DNA of 58,916 nucleotides from Nitrospirota bacterium (GTDB taxonomy: Bacteria > Nitrospirota > Nitrospiria > Nitrospirales > Nitrospiraceae): the NCBI GenBank assembly GCA_022545705.1, contig JACZQN010000002.1, positions 1-58,916 on the forward strand. The letters run 5' to 3'. The notes below the pieces were generated by a model. It had not been told where the DNA came from. It saw only the letters and a list, made by a program, of their open reading frames with translations, and made no database searches. The position numbers were made by a program, and so were the translations under genes. Shown here one piece after another: positions 8,537 through 17,530 of this stretch. Each line of letters begins with the position of its first letter. The stretch's first letter is position 1.

Positions 8537-10960
8537 TCAATGATCATTCACTCCCAGGAGCAGTCGCTCCAATTGATCGCGGCCATCCAGAATTTGCGTT
8601 CCGAGACGCAACGCCAAGATGCGCGGTCCGTCGTCCTGCGAGCGAACCAATTGGCCGATCTTGACCGCATCCTTTTCTGTTGTCACAACGAGCTCTGCGC
8701 CATCACGCCTGGCCCGGTCTTGAATAGCTTGCAGATCGCGTTGGGTGTATTGGTGATGATCCGCGAAGACCACTTCGCCGACAAGCTTTAGCCCCTGTTC
8801 GGTCAGCAGCCTACGGAAGGATTCCACGTTGCCGATCCCGCTGAACGCGACCGCCGCTCGGCCTGATGCACTCTCCAGCCCCTGCACCGCCCCCGTCACC
8901 ACGTCGATGAAAGCCTCGGCCCTGAATTGGATTCGGATCGGGCGAATCCCGTTCGCGGTCAAAGCTGGAAGTGAAGCCAGCCTACCGGGCACACCCACCG
9001 TCGAGTCGCACCGGGTCAACACCAGCGCTGTCGCGCGGGCCGCCGCTGAGAGCGGCTCCCGCAGGCGGCCGGCAGGCAGGAGGGCTTCTAGACCCGTCGG
9101 GTCCGACGCGTCCACCAACAGCAAGTCCACGTCCCGGTGCAGAGCCAGGTGCTGGAATCCATCGTCCAAGACAAAATAATCAACCGGAAACCGCTCGAGG
9201 ACCCAGCGGCCGAGCCTGTACCGATTCGCTCCGACTGCAACTACCGCTTCGGGGCAACGCTGCGCAATCAGATATGGCTCATCACCGGCCTCCGCCGGGT
9301 CCGCGATGATCGTCCGGCCATCTGAGACCAGGAGCATGGGCGAGGAACCCTGTCGGCGATAGCCCCGGCTGAGCACCGCAACACGTTTCCCCCGGGACAG
9401 GAGCCATTGGGAGAGTGAGATTACGACCGGCGTCTTCCCGGTACCACCGACTGTGAGGTTCCCCACGCTCACGACCCGAGATGGAAGGCGCCGCCGTGGG
9501 AGCCAGCCACTTTGATACAGCGCCGCCCGTACACGGACCGCCAGCCCATAGGGCACCGCCAATGCGTTCAGCGCCCAGCGCGGGAATGATAAGGACCGAA
9601 CGCTGAACGTGCGGGCTAGGGGCAGGATCGTGGAACCAACCGCTTCGTTGGTCCGCAGTTGCGCATCCACGATCTTTCCGATCAATTCCAGACTGTGCGC
9701 CACCGCCCCGCGATTTTCCATCACGACGGCTCGGGCCGCCTCGCCCCTTTGGTCGAGCGCTGACCGATCGCGAAGCAGTGTAGCCATTTCGCGCGCGAGC
9801 TGTTCCCCGTCACGCACAGGCACCCCGCCTCCCGCTCGAATCAGCAGTTCAGCAATCTCGGCGCAGTGATCCGTGTGCGGTCCGAAGAACACGGGCTTCC
9901 CCCAGAGGGCCGGTTCCAGTAAGTTATGGCCACCGACCGGCACGAGCGTCCCGCCGACAAACGCGAGCACCGCATGGCGGTAGACACTGGCCAGTTCACC
10001 ACGCGTGTCCAGGATGATCACGCGGCGACCCGCGGCTGTCGCGACGTGAGATGCATCCAACCCGTGCGAGCTTCTCCGACGAATAGGCAGCCCACGCGCC
10101 TTGACGGTGGCTTCGAGCTGGGCCGCCCGCTCGATGTGCCGAGGGGCGAGCAAGAGGACCAGCGATGAAAATTCTCGGTGGAGCATCTCGTACCCAGCCA
10201 GGATTTGGTCTTCCTCTTCCGGGTGCGTGCTTCCAGCGACGATCAGTTCTTCATCCTCGGACAAACCGATCGCGCTCCGTGGTACGTGTTCCTCACCAGC
10301 GCTCGAATCGCGCAGGGGTTGATCGAATTTGATGTTCCCGGTTCGTGTGACCCGGGTCGAACAGGCGCCAAGCGAGACGATGCGCTCCACATCGCGCTCG
10401 GACTGCATCAGCATCGCCGTCACTGCCCCTAGCACCTGCCTAAGAAAGGGTCTCACCACCGCATACCGGCGAAAGGACCGTGAGGAAAGCCGACCGTTGA
10501 CTAGGATCGAGGGCACGCCGCGGCGCGCCAGCACTCTGAGCAGGTTTGGCCAGAGCTCGGTTTCCACAAACAAAAAGGCGGTCGGCCTCAAAGCCTCGAC
10601 GAATCTTGCGACGACCCAGGGGAAATCCAAGGGCGCGTAACAATGTTGAGCCACACCATCCAGCTTTTGCTCCACAGCCTCCCGCCCGGTTTCGGTGACC
10701 GTCGAGATCACAAGCTGACAGGTCGGATACCGAGCATGCAGCTCCCGAATCAGCGGGGCCACTGCCACGACCTCGCCTAGAGACACGGCGTGTACCCACA
10801 CCAACGGTTGGCCGGGACGCTTGAGCTGGGGGAGCTGAACCCCGAACCGCTGGGCAAGGCCGGGGCGACAGCGCTTCTTGGCCAAGAGGGTCAGGAGGAT
10901 GAGGGGCGAAACCAGCAGGAGAAGAACGTTGTAAGCCAGGTACCACATCGCATGTTCCAT
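8537..10960 (-). CDS. waaA/lpxK: Kdo transferase / lipid A 4'-kinase fusion (WaaA-LpxK)
   Basis: An 807-aa protein joining two consecutive lipid A enzymes. Residues 1 to about 425 are WaaA/KdtA: an N-terminal membrane anchor (WYLAYNVLLLLVSPLILL), WVHAVSLGEVVAVAPLI with the catalytic Glu, FVETELWPNLL, and FVGGTLVPVGGHNLLEPA that binds CMP-Kdo. After a linker, residues about 455-805 are LpxK: a second hydrophobic stretch, the P-loop VGNLTVGGTGKTP, VLSRGYRR, FVLDDGFQH and VVTTEKDAVKI. LpxK phosphorylates the disaccharide made by LpxB and WaaA then adds Kdo. The kinase acts first although its domain is C-terminal. The protein length equals the two enzymes summed, with no stop between them. Confidence 0.93.
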   Translation of the reverse strand: MEHAMWYLAYNVLLLLVSPLILLTLLAKKRCRPGLAQRFGVQLPQLKRPGQPLVWVHAVSLGEVVAVAPLIRELHARYPTCQLVISTVTETGREAVEQKLDGVAQHCYAPLDFPWVVARFVEALRPTAFLFVETELWPNLLRVLARRGVPSILVNGRLSSRSFRRYAVVRPFLRQVLGAVTAMLMQSERDVERIVSLGACSTRVTRTGNIKFDQPLRDSSAGEEHVPRSAIGLSEDEELIVAGSTHPEEEDQILAGYEMLHREFSSLVLLLAPRHIERAAQLEATVKARGLPIRRRSSHGLDASHVATAAGRRVIILDTRGELASVYRHAVLAFVGGTLVPVGGHNLLEPALWGKPVFFGPHTDHCAEIAELLIRAGGGVPVRDGEQLAREMATLLRDRSALDQRGEAARAVVMENRGAVAHSLELIGKIVDAQLRTNEAVGSTILPLARTFSVRSLSFPRWALNALAVPYGLAVRVRAALYQSGWLPRRRLPSRVVSVGNLTVGGTGKTPVVISLSQWLLSRGKRVAVLSRGYRRQGSSPMLLVSDGRTIIADPAEAGDEPYLIAQRCPEAVVAVGANRYRLGRWVLERFPVDYFVLDDGFQHLALHRDVDLLLVDASDPTGLEALLPAGRLREPLSAAARATALVLTRCDSTVGVPGRLASLPALTANGIRPIRIQFRAEAFIDVVTGAVQGLESASGRAAVAFSGIGNVESFRRLLTEQGLKLVGEVVFADHHQYTQRDLQAIQDRARRDGAELVVTTEKDAVKIGQLVRSQDDGPRILALRLGTQILDGRDQLERLLLGVNDH

Positions 10961-11118
10961 TAACCGCGAATCGTTACACGTTCAACGTAGGAGCCTAGCC
11001 CGATCCGGACAGCGCTTTGACTCGAGCAAAGATGTCCAGCGAGTTCCTCCAGCTTTTGCATATCAACGATGAACGCATGACGCCTCACCTATCACGCTTT
11101 ACGCTTCACGCATGACGG
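10961..11118. repeat. Degenerate heptamer array pair (TNACGCN word)
   Basis: The left array (10961-10990) carries units like ATCGTTA and ACGTTCA. The right array (11071-11118) carries TCACGCT, TTACGCT and TCACGCA with a strict seven-base period. The two arms are roughly inverted, with about 80 unstructured bases between them. The right arm encodes the final residues and stop of the broken DUF374 gene. Confidence 0.65.
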
Positions 11119-11769
11119 CTTCGTCAGCCTGGTCGGTGATTCGGTTCAGGGCTGCCTCCAGCTCACGGCGCTTCGTTTCAAGGTCGACCTCCGTCGAATC
11201 GCGCTGGACCCAAATCGGGTCTCCCCAGATGAAGAGGCCCCGGCAGAACGGATAGGGGACTAGGAAATGATCCCAACTGCGAAAGACTTTTTTTTTGAGC
11301 AGCTAAATGTGAGTGGCACAATCGGAAGACCGGTGGCCTTCGCCAACTGGACCGCACCCACCTGGGCAACCTGGCACGGCCCTTTCGGCCCGTCTGGCGT
11401 CACAACCAAGTCCACGCCAGCCCTGCCCAGTCGGATGAGGTGCCGAAGGGCTGGCACACCCCCCCGGGTCGTGGATCCCCGTACCGACTGAAACCCGAAA
11501 CGCGACACAATCTGGTGGATAAGCTCTCCATCTCGGTGCTGACTGATCAGGATATATGCCTCTGTCCCGCGATAGGCAAGCGGCATCATCAGTTGCCGCC
11601 CGTGCCAAAAAGCGATGATGAGTCGTTTCCCCTGGCGATACAGATCGTCCACGCTCTCACTGCCCTCGGTCCGGATCCGTATGGCCCATCCCAGGGTCCG
11701 GATGACCCACGCGCCAATCGGCGGCAGGAAGCCCATTTTTAACCACGTCAGCAATCCCGACTTCGTCAT
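11099..11769 (-). pseudogene. DUF374 lysophospholipid acyltransferase-like gene, frameshifted at A9
   Basis: The first part (from ATG 11769) gives the DUF374/LPLAT protein: FWHGRQLMMPLAYRG (acyltransferase His), ISQHRDGELIHQIVSRFG, VRGSTTRGG and VVTPDGPKGPCQVA. After TFSCSKKK the frame ends at a stop near 11262. Adding one A to the nine-A run (coding strand; plus 11288-11296) restores KVFRSWDHFLVPYPFCRG and FIWGDPIWVQRDSTEVDLE, the expected DUF374 ending, with a stop at 11101-11099. The family is linked to acylation in LPS clusters and sits here between msbA and waaA-lpxK, so it may add a late acyl chain to lipid A. Whether the frameshift is real, a homopolymer sequencing error, or bridged by polymerase slippage cannot be decided here. 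Confidence 0.85.
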
Positions 11770-11846
11770 TGATTCACTGTTTCATTGGACCATTGACTCG
11801 TTGGTTCAATGAAACAATCCCTCAATGGTTCAATGAGCCAATTCTG
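11762..11846. repeat. Octamer array pair (ATTGNNTC word), copy 1
   Basis: Between the msbA stop and the DUF374 start the plus strand reads in eight-base units TGATTCAC, TGTTTCAT, TGGACCAT, TGACTCGT. A facing arm follows with units such as ATGGTTCA. The right end forms the last codons and stop of msbA (ELAH then TGA). A larger relative with the same word and a similar end lies at 37335-37504. Confidence 0.7.
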
Positions 11847-13569
11847 CGTCCTGAAACTGGATCGCGTGCAGGCGCTGATACCGTCCACCGTTCCGGAGCA
11901 GTTCTTCGTGCGAGCCGGTTTCCACAATACGGCCGCGGTCCAGCACGATGATGCGGTCCGCGTTCTGCACCGTAGAAAGACGGTGCGCGATGACCAGCGT
12001 GGTCCGATTCCTCATCAAATTGGAGAGTGCGAGCTGCACAATTCGCTCCGACTCGGAATCCAGTGAGGAGGTGGCCTCGTCCAGGATCAAGATGGGCGGG
12101 TCCCGTAGGATCGCCCGCGCAATCGCCAGTCGTTGGCGCTCCCCTCCTGAAAGTTTGACTCCATTTTCTCCGATGACCGTGTCATAGCCGTCCGGCAAGC
12201 GTTGGATGAAATCATGGGCGTACGCCGCCTGGGCTGCCTCAACCAGCTCATGCTCGGCTGCATCGAGTTTGCCGTAGGCGATGTTGTTCCTGACCGTCTC
12301 GTCGAAGAGTACCGTGTCCTGCGAAACGATTCCAATCTGCCGGCGAAGCGACTTCAGCGTGCCTTCTCGAGTATTCTGGCCATCGAGGAGGATCATGCCC
12401 CGGGTCGGCTCGTAGAAGCGGGGCACCAGATTCGCGAGCGTCGTTTTCCCGCTCCCGCTGCTCCCGACCAGGGCAACGACCTCTCCCGCAGACATGGACA
12501 GATTGATGTCCCGGAGCGCGGGCTGCTCCGTTCCATCGTACTGGAACGTGACGCCCCTGAATTCGAGCGACCGGGTAATGGGTGACAATTCCCGAAGGCC
12601 TCGATCGCGATCCCGCTCGTTTTCCAAATCCAGCACGCCAAACACCCGCTCGGCAGCGGAGAGCGCCTGTTGAATCGTGTTGTTCGCGCCCGCCAGGCGC
12701 CTGAGGGGAGTATAGGCCATGAACATCGCGGCTAAGAACGAGAAGAACGCGCCGGGCGTCATCTCGCCATCGATCACCAGGTAGCCGCCGTACCAGATAA
12801 TCATGGCCACACCCAGGACTCCGATCACCTCCATGTGCGAGGAGACAAGCGAGGAGACCTGGACCCCCTTCATGGTGGCACGCAAGTAGGCCCGGTTGCT
12901 GTGCTGAAACCGCGCTCCTTCAGCCTCCTCGCGGCCGAAGGTTTTGACCACTCGGATGCCGGTCAGAGCTTCCTGGAGCGCTGAGGCCATGTCGCCGATC
13001 TTTTCCTGCCCTCGGGTCGCAAGCCCACGTAAGCGCCGCCCCATCTGGGTCACCGTATAGAACGACATCGGGACCACCACGAGCGACACCGCCGCCAGTT
13101 TCCAATTTTGGTAGAAGATGATCCCCATCATCGCCACAAACGTCAGTCCCTGCTGGAACAGATCCTTGAGGACCCCTGCAACGGCGCCGGCCATCAGATT
13201 GACGTCGTTGATCACGCGCGACATCAACCGTCCGGAGGTGTTGGCATCGTGGTAGCCGGCCGGCAGGCGCATGAGCTGCAGGAACAGTTCTTCGCGCACA
13301 TCGGCAATCACATGATTACCCACATAGTTCATGAGATAACTCTGCCCGTAGCTAAACCCTGCCTTGAACACCGCGACGCCCAAGATCACGATGGGCAGCA
13401 CAGTCAAGAGAAACTCGTCTTTGCTGATAAAAATCCCGTCCAGTACCGGGCGGACCATCCAGGCGTATGCGCCGGTCAGACCTGCCACCAGGCCCGAGCA
13501 GACAAATGCGGCAATCAGCCGGAACCGGTACCTCACAAGGTAGTGGAGCAGCCTGAGAAACACCTTCAT
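11830..13569 (-). CDS. msbA: Lipid A export ATP-binding/permease (MsbA-type ABC exporter)
   Basis: A 579-aa half-transporter. I chose ATG 13569 (MKVFLRLLHYLVRYRF), which overlaps the lpxB stop by four bases; upstream codons are out-of-frame lpxB. Six transmembrane helices lie in residues about 15-300. The ATPase domain follows, with Walker A VALVGSSGSGKTTLANL, signature KLSGGERQRLAIARA, Walker B PILILDEATSSLDSES and the switch His in VIAHRLSTV. MsbA flips Kdo-lipid A across the inner membrane. Its position between lpxB and waaA-lpxK supports that role over a generic drug exporter. The final residues ELAH come from an intergenic octamer repeat. Confidence 0.93.
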   Translation of the reverse strand: MKVFLRLLHYLVRYRFRLIAAFVCSGLVAGLTGAYAWMVRPVLDGIFISKDEFLLTVLPIVILGVAVFKAGFSYGQSYLMNYVGNHVIADVREELFLQLMRLPAGYHDANTSGRLMSRVINDVNLMAGAVAGVLKDLFQQGLTFVAMMGIIFYQNWKLAAVSLVVVPMSFYTVTQMGRRLRGLATRGQEKIGDMASALQEALTGIRVVKTFGREEAEGARFQHSNRAYLRATMKGVQVSSLVSSHMEVIGVLGVAMIIWYGGYLVIDGEMTPGAFFSFLAAMFMAYTPLRRLAGANNTIQQALSAAERVFGVLDLENERDRDRGLRELSPITRSLEFRGVTFQYDGTEQPALRDINLSMSAGEVVALVGSSGSGKTTLANLVPRFYEPTRGMILLDGQNTREGTLKSLRRQIGIVSQDTVLFDETVRNNIAYGKLDAAEHELVEAAQAAYAHDFIQRLPDGYDTVIGENGVKLSGGERQRLAIARAILRDPPILILDEATSSLDSESERIVQLALSNLMRNRTTLVIAHRLSTVQNADRIIVLDRGRIVETGSHEELLRNGGRYQRLHAIQFQDAELAH

Positions 13570-14696
13570 GCGTGGCACTCCGCAAGGACCACGGCTGCCG
13601 CCCGGGTTGACGCGCCGGGCGCACCCAGCCGATCCCTCACCCCGCGCAAGGCCGCTCGCATCTCGCGTGAGGCAACCTGATCGCTGAGCAGGCGCGCCGC
13701 TTCCTCGCTCAGTCGGCTGGGGCATGCCTCGTGCTGGAGCAGCTCGGGCACGATCCCGCGGCCCGCGACGATGTTCACCAATCCGACATGCTTGACCTTG
13801 ATGAGCATGCGTGCCAGCCAGTAGGTCAGCCACGAAGCACGATAGGTAATCACCATGGGGGTGCCGATCACCGCCGCTTGCAGGGTGGCCGTCCCGGACG
13901 CGACCAGTAACAGATCCGAGAGGGCCATGATCTCGTTCGGCTGATCCGGATAGACGCGAACGCTGAGTCCACTGCCTTCAGCAAGCGCTTCAATCAGACC
14001 ATCCGGGATGGACGAGGCTTGCGCGACTGCCAGCTCAAGCCCTGGGTACTGCCCAGCAAGCCGCGCGGCTGCTTGCAGCATAATCGGCAGGAGGGACCGG
14101 ACCTCTCTTTCACGACTGCCCGGCAAGAGCCCGATGACGATTGCCGCCTCGTCGAACCCGAAGCGTTTCCGTAGCTCTGCGCGGTCATAGCATGGGTCGA
14201 CCGCATCCAGTAGGGGATGGCCGACAAAGTCGCAGGCGATCCCGGCCTGCCGGTACAATACCTCCTCGAAGGGCAGGATCACGAGCATGCGGTCCACCAC
14301 CCGAGAAATCAAACGGATGCGGCTCGAGTGCCATGCCCAGATCTGGGGCGCGATATAATAGACCACGCGATGGCGGGCCTTCTTCGCCACACGAGCAAGG
14401 CGCAGGTTGAGCCCCGGATGGTCGATAAAGACCACCGCCTCGAGGCGTGTCTGGCGCAGGAATCTGGTCAAGGCTGAGTAGTTGCGAAGGGCGGCACGAA
14501 GCTGCGCCAGCCCCGGCATGCCCATGACATCAAGCCGCTGGATCCCGGCAAGCAACTGGACACCGGCGGCTTGCATCTTGTCGCCACCCACCCCGAGGAT
14601 CTCAACATCCTGCCGGAGCGTTCGAAGGGCGCGGGCAAGATTCGCACCGTGGAGGTCGCCTGAAGCCTCACCGGTTACGATCAGAATTCGGGGCAT
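13566..14696 (-). CDS. lpxB: Lipid A disaccharide synthase
   Basis: A 376-aa GT19 enzyme. ATG 14696 (MPRILIVTGEASGDLHGANL) is chosen because LpxB proteins begin right at this motif; the 22 extra codons upstream come from an intergenic heptamer array. Other signatures are VVFIDHPGLNLRLA, YYIAPQIWAWHSSRI, GLLPGSREREVRSLLP and VASGTATLQAAVIGTPMVI. It condenses UDP-2,3-diacylglucosamine with lipid X at the inner membrane, the step after LpxI. The ATGA overlap couples it to msbA. Confidence 0.95.
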   Translation of the reverse strand: MPRILIVTGEASGDLHGANLARALRTLRQDVEILGVGGDKMQAAGVQLLAGIQRLDVMGMPGLAQLRAALRNYSALTRFLRQTRLEAVVFIDHPGLNLRLARVAKKARHRVVYYIAPQIWAWHSSRIRLISRVVDRMLVILPFEEVLYRQAGIACDFVGHPLLDAVDPCYDRAELRKRFGFDEAAIVIGLLPGSREREVRSLLPIMLQAAARLAGQYPGLELAVAQASSIPDGLIEALAEGSGLSVRVYPDQPNEIMALSDLLLVASGTATLQAAVIGTPMVITYRASWLTYWLARMLIKVKHVGLVNIVAGRGIVPELLQHEACPSRLSEEAARLLSDQVASREMRAALRGVRDRLGAPGASTRAAAVVLAECHA

Positions 14697-14701
14697 GGCT
14701 C

Positions 14702-14819
14702 TATTCGTGAACCGTTCAGCGTTAATCGTCACACGTCCAAAAAGGGTGTTCTCCGGGTTCACTCGACGTTTCAGGAATCACGGTTCACGTTTCACGCGTC
14801 CCGTTCACGCTTGACGTCC
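14702..14819. repeat. Degenerate heptamer array pair (NNCGTNA word)
   Basis: The left array (14702-14738) has units TTCGTGA, ACCGTTC, AGCGTTA, ATCGTCA. The right array (14763-14819) has facing units such as TCACGGT and TCACGTT. It fills the gap between the Gfo/Idh gene and lpxB. Out-of-phase reading of its left arm creates a spurious N-terminal extension of LpxB. The same word family appears at 17465-17530. Confidence 0.7.
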
Positions 14820-15767
14820 TCAGGTGTGGCGCTGCACGAAGGTTCCGATTGCCTCGAGCACCTGATGAGCCAAGTCCAGCGCTGCAGCGCCGTCTTCTCC
14901 GGATACCGGAGGCGGCGTGCTGGTCCGAACAGCACAGAGGAAGGCCTCTAGCTCCAACCTCAGCGGTTCCTCATCGCCAGCCCGCACCGGCTCGATCTCG
15001 ATCTCAGGCCGATTCCCCTGCCCGAGCCGCCGCCTATAGATCAGCCCCTCTCTCGTTTGGTAATCGACGGAGATGTACGCATCCCGCTGAAACAGCCGAA
15101 GCTTGCGCATGGGGGTCGCTGAAACTCGGCTGGCCGTCAGATTGGCGACGCACCCGCTCCCGAAGGCAATCCGCGCGTTGGCAATATCGATATTTGGCGA
15201 CAGGACCGGCACGCCAGCGGCACGGACTTCTTCGACAGGCCCAGGATCAAACGAGAGGATGATATCCAGGTCGTGAATCATGAGGTCGAGGACGACATCC
15301 ACATCGGTGCCTCGCACGCCAAAGGGGCTCAGACGGTGACATTCGATAAATCCCGGTTTGTCGATATAGGGACGGACCGCGCTGATGGCGGGATTGAACC
15401 GTTCGATGTGGCCGACTTGAAGAACCCGTCCGCATGACCGTGCCAGCTCCATCAGCTCTCGCGCCTCGGCCGGCGTGACCGCAATGGGCTTCTCCACCAG
15501 GACATGCACGCCTGCCTCGAGACAGGACTTTACCAAGGCGTAATGCACCGAGGTCGGCGCCGCCACGCTCACCGCCTCGATCTGTTCCAGCAGCGGCGCA
15601 GCAATCGTGTGCGCGGCAACGCTGTGCCGTTCAGCGATCAGCTTCGCTCGATCCGGATCGATATCCGCGACGCCGACCAACCTGGCGCTCGGCAACTCGG
15701 CGTAGAGGCGAGCATGGTGCTGCCCCAGATGCCCCACGCCGATCACGCCGATGCGTACTGGCTTCAC
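14820..15767 (-). CDS. Gfo/Idh/MocA family oxidoreductase in the lipid A operon
   Basis: A 315-aa NAD(P)-dependent oxidoreductase. The N-terminal Rossmann domain has IGVIGVGHLGQHHARLY and HVLVEKPIAVT, with the conserved catalytic Lys of the EKP motif. The C-terminal alpha/beta domain contains DLMIHDLDIIL, with a conserved His. It starts inside the lpxI stop (ATGA) and precedes lpxB, so it is co-translated with lipid A genes. In other bacteria a Gfo/Idh enzyme (GnnA) oxidises UDP-GlcNAc for 3-amino lipid A, but no GnnB aminotransferase is here. A UDP-sugar or lipid A precursor is a reasonable substrate guess. Confidence 0.85.
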   Translation of the reverse strand: MKPVRIGVIGVGHLGQHHARLYAELPSARLVGVADIDPDRAKLIAERHSVAAHTIAAPLLEQIEAVSVAAPTSVHYALVKSCLEAGVHVLVEKPIAVTPAEARELMELARSCGRVLQVGHIERFNPAISAVRPYIDKPGFIECHRLSPFGVRGTDVDVVLDLMIHDLDIILSFDPGPVEEVRAAGVPVLSPNIDIANARIAFGSGCVANLTASRVSATPMRKLRLFQRDAYISVDYQTREGLIYRRRLGQGNRPEIEIEPVRAGDEEPLRLELEAFLCAVRTSTPPPVSGEDGAAALDLAHQVLEAIGTFVQRHT

Positions 15768-16624
15768 GGCTCTCGATCGCTGGGAAGTCCCACGATAGTA
15801 ATGCCTGCCCGTTCCGCGTTAGCCAGCATTGCCTCTCGATCCAACATCACGCTTCGGCCCGCCTCTACCGCCAAGGCCGACGCTTTCACCGACACCATCG
15901 TTTCGATGGTGGCGGGACCTACCGCGGGCAGATCAAACCGCAGGTCTTGCTGGGGCTTGCTCCGCTTGACCACGACCGTGGCATCCCCAGCCAAGGCGCC
16001 GCCTCTGCGGATCGCTTCATCGGTCCCCTCGACTGCCTCGACCGCCACAAGCACTCGGTCTTTAACAATCACGCACTGGCCGATGTCGAGCCGACCGATC
16101 TCGCGCGCCACTTCCCACCCATACCGGAGATCTTCCCACTCCTTGGGAGACGGGCTACGCCTTGTCACGGGTCCTTCTTCGACCAGGATTCCGCGAAGAC
16201 CGAATGTGGATTCCCGGATGTGAATGCCCTCGCTCTCCAGCTCGGCCGCCACCTCACGCAGGATCGCATCATCCTTCAACTGCCTTAGACGGCTTGCCAC
16301 GGAAAGCGCGCGGAAGTCCGGCAGGACCGTCGTGAACACATGGGTCTTTTTGATGCCGCCTAACATGACCGCTTGGCGGACCCCGTCCTCTTTCAGTACC
16401 CGGATGAGCTTGTTGAACTGTCCGATTTTGATCCAGTGAATCCGCTCGACGTGCTCCTCCAGCTCCGCAGCAGTTTCGCCAATGTGAGCGACCGCCGAGA
16501 CGCTATACCCCAGCCGCTTCGCATTTTGCGCGAAAATGATGGGAAAACGCCCATTGCCTGCGATAAGGCCGATTCGTTCGCCGGGCTCTACCAGAGCCGG
16601 CCCTGGTGGGACAGTCTCAGGCAT
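15764..16624 (-). CDS. lpxI: UDP-2,3-diacylglucosamine pyrophosphatase LpxI
   Basis: A 286-aa LpxI protein (formerly DUF1009): GLIAGNGRFPIIFAQNAKRL at the start, QAVMLGGIKKTHVFT in the middle and the family's conserved C-terminal half with VVKDRVLVAVEAVEGTDEAI, VVKRSKPQQDLRFDLPAVGP and TIVGLPSDREP. LpxI hydrolyses UDP-diacylglucosamine to lipid X, replacing LpxH of enterobacteria. It lies five bases after lpxA and is coupled by ATGA to the Gfo/Idh gene. Confidence 0.94.
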   Translation of the reverse strand: MPETVPPGPALVEPGERIGLIAGNGRFPIIFAQNAKRLGYSVSAVAHIGETAAELEEHVERIHWIKIGQFNKLIRVLKEDGVRQAVMLGGIKKTHVFTTVLPDFRALSVASRLRQLKDDAILREVAAELESEGIHIRESTFGLRGILVEEGPVTRRSPSPKEWEDLRYGWEVAREIGRLDIGQCVIVKDRVLVAVEAVEGTDEAIRRGGALAGDATVVVKRSKPQQDLRFDLPAVGPATIETMVSVKASALAVEAGRSVMLDREAMLANAERAGITIVGLPSDREP

Positions 16625-16628
16625 GCCG

Positions 16629-17435
16629 TTACTCCTCGTTCTCCATCTCCTTCCCGACCGATCGACACACGCCGCGTTTGGTGCTCTCCATAAAGCTTAC
16701 GACTTCCATCACATCCGTGTTGTCCCTAAATTCATCCCGAGCCCGTTTGATGGCCTCAGCCATCCGATGCCCGGACCGAAACAAGAGTTCGTAAGCCCTT
16801 TTCAGGCCACCGATTCGCACGGTGGAAAACCCGTGACGCTTGAGGCCGATCGAGTTGACTCCGTAGAGCCGTGCTCGATAGCCGCCCGCCGCACGCATGA
16901 ACGGCGGCACATCCTGTCCCAGCGCTGAGCATCCCCCGATCATCCCGTAGGGGCCTACCCGTACGTACTGATGGATTCCCACCAGTCCACCAATGATGGC
17001 GTGGTCACCGATCGTAATATGGCCCGCCAGCGTGGCCGCATTGGCCATGATCAGGTGGTTCCCAAGATGGCAGTCATGCGCGATATGGACATAGGCCATG
17101 AGAAAATTATGATCCCCGATGGTGGTGACGCCACCGCCCTGCACAGTGCTTCTGTTCACCGTGACGTATTCACGCAAGATGTTGTCGTGGCCAATGACAA
17201 CACGCGTCGGCTCTCCCTGATACTGCAGATGCTGAGGCGGAGTCCCGATGGAGGCATAGGGATAGATCTGGCAGCGCTCTCCGATCTCGGTCCAACCTTC
17301 AATGTAGACGTGTGAGATCAGGCGAGTTCCGCGACCGATCTTGACATGCTCGCCAATCACCGAGAATGGACCGATCTCGACACCCTCGGCGAGTTCGGCC
17401 TTGGCGTGCACAACCGCTGTGGGATGAATCGGCAC
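16629..17435 (-). CDS. lpxA: UDP-N-acetylglucosamine acyltransferase
   Basis: A 268-aa left-handed beta-helix protein. Hexapeptide repeats run from residue 1 to about 190, with the catalytic His in AYVHIAHDCHLGNH and the family motif GGLVGIHQYVRVG. A helical C-terminal domain follows (about 195-262). It performs the first step of lipid A synthesis, moving a hydroxyacyl chain from ACP to UDP-GlcNAc in the cytosol. It follows fabZ, which competes for the same hydroxyacyl-ACP pool. Confidence 0.96.
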   Translation of the reverse strand: MPIHPTAVVHAKAELAEGVEIGPFSVIGEHVKIGRGTRLISHVYIEGWTEIGERCQIYPYASIGTPPQHLQYQGEPTRVVIGHDNILREYVTVNRSTVQGGGVTTIGDHNFLMAYVHIAHDCHLGNHLIMANAATLAGHITIGDHAIIGGLVGIHQYVRVGPYGMIGGCSALGQDVPPFMRAAGGYRARLYGVNSIGLKRHGFSTVRIGGLKRAYELLFRSGHRMAEAIKRARDEFRDNTDVMEVVSFMESTKRGVCRSVGKEMENEE

Positions 17436-17464
17436 TCGCTTGCCTCCACCAGAGCCGGCACGTA

Positions 17465-17530
17465 AATCGTTATTCGTGAACCGTTAACCGATACGCTCCC
17501 GATTCACAGTTCACGATTCACGTTTAACGG
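17465..17530. repeat. Degenerate heptamer array pair (GTTCACG word)
   Basis: The left array (17465-17490) has units ATCGTTA, TTCGTGA, ACCGTTA. The right array (17501-17530) has GATTCAC, AGTTCAC, GATTCAC, GTTTAAC with an exact seven-base period. The arms face each other over about ten bases and can form a hairpin in RNA. The right arm supplies the final Arg codon and stop of fabZ (ACCGTTAA on the coding strand). Confidence 0.72.

Noticed and set aside
13570-13833. N-terminal extension of MsbA
   Set aside because: Those 88 codons are lpxB sequence read in another phase; homologues start at 13569.
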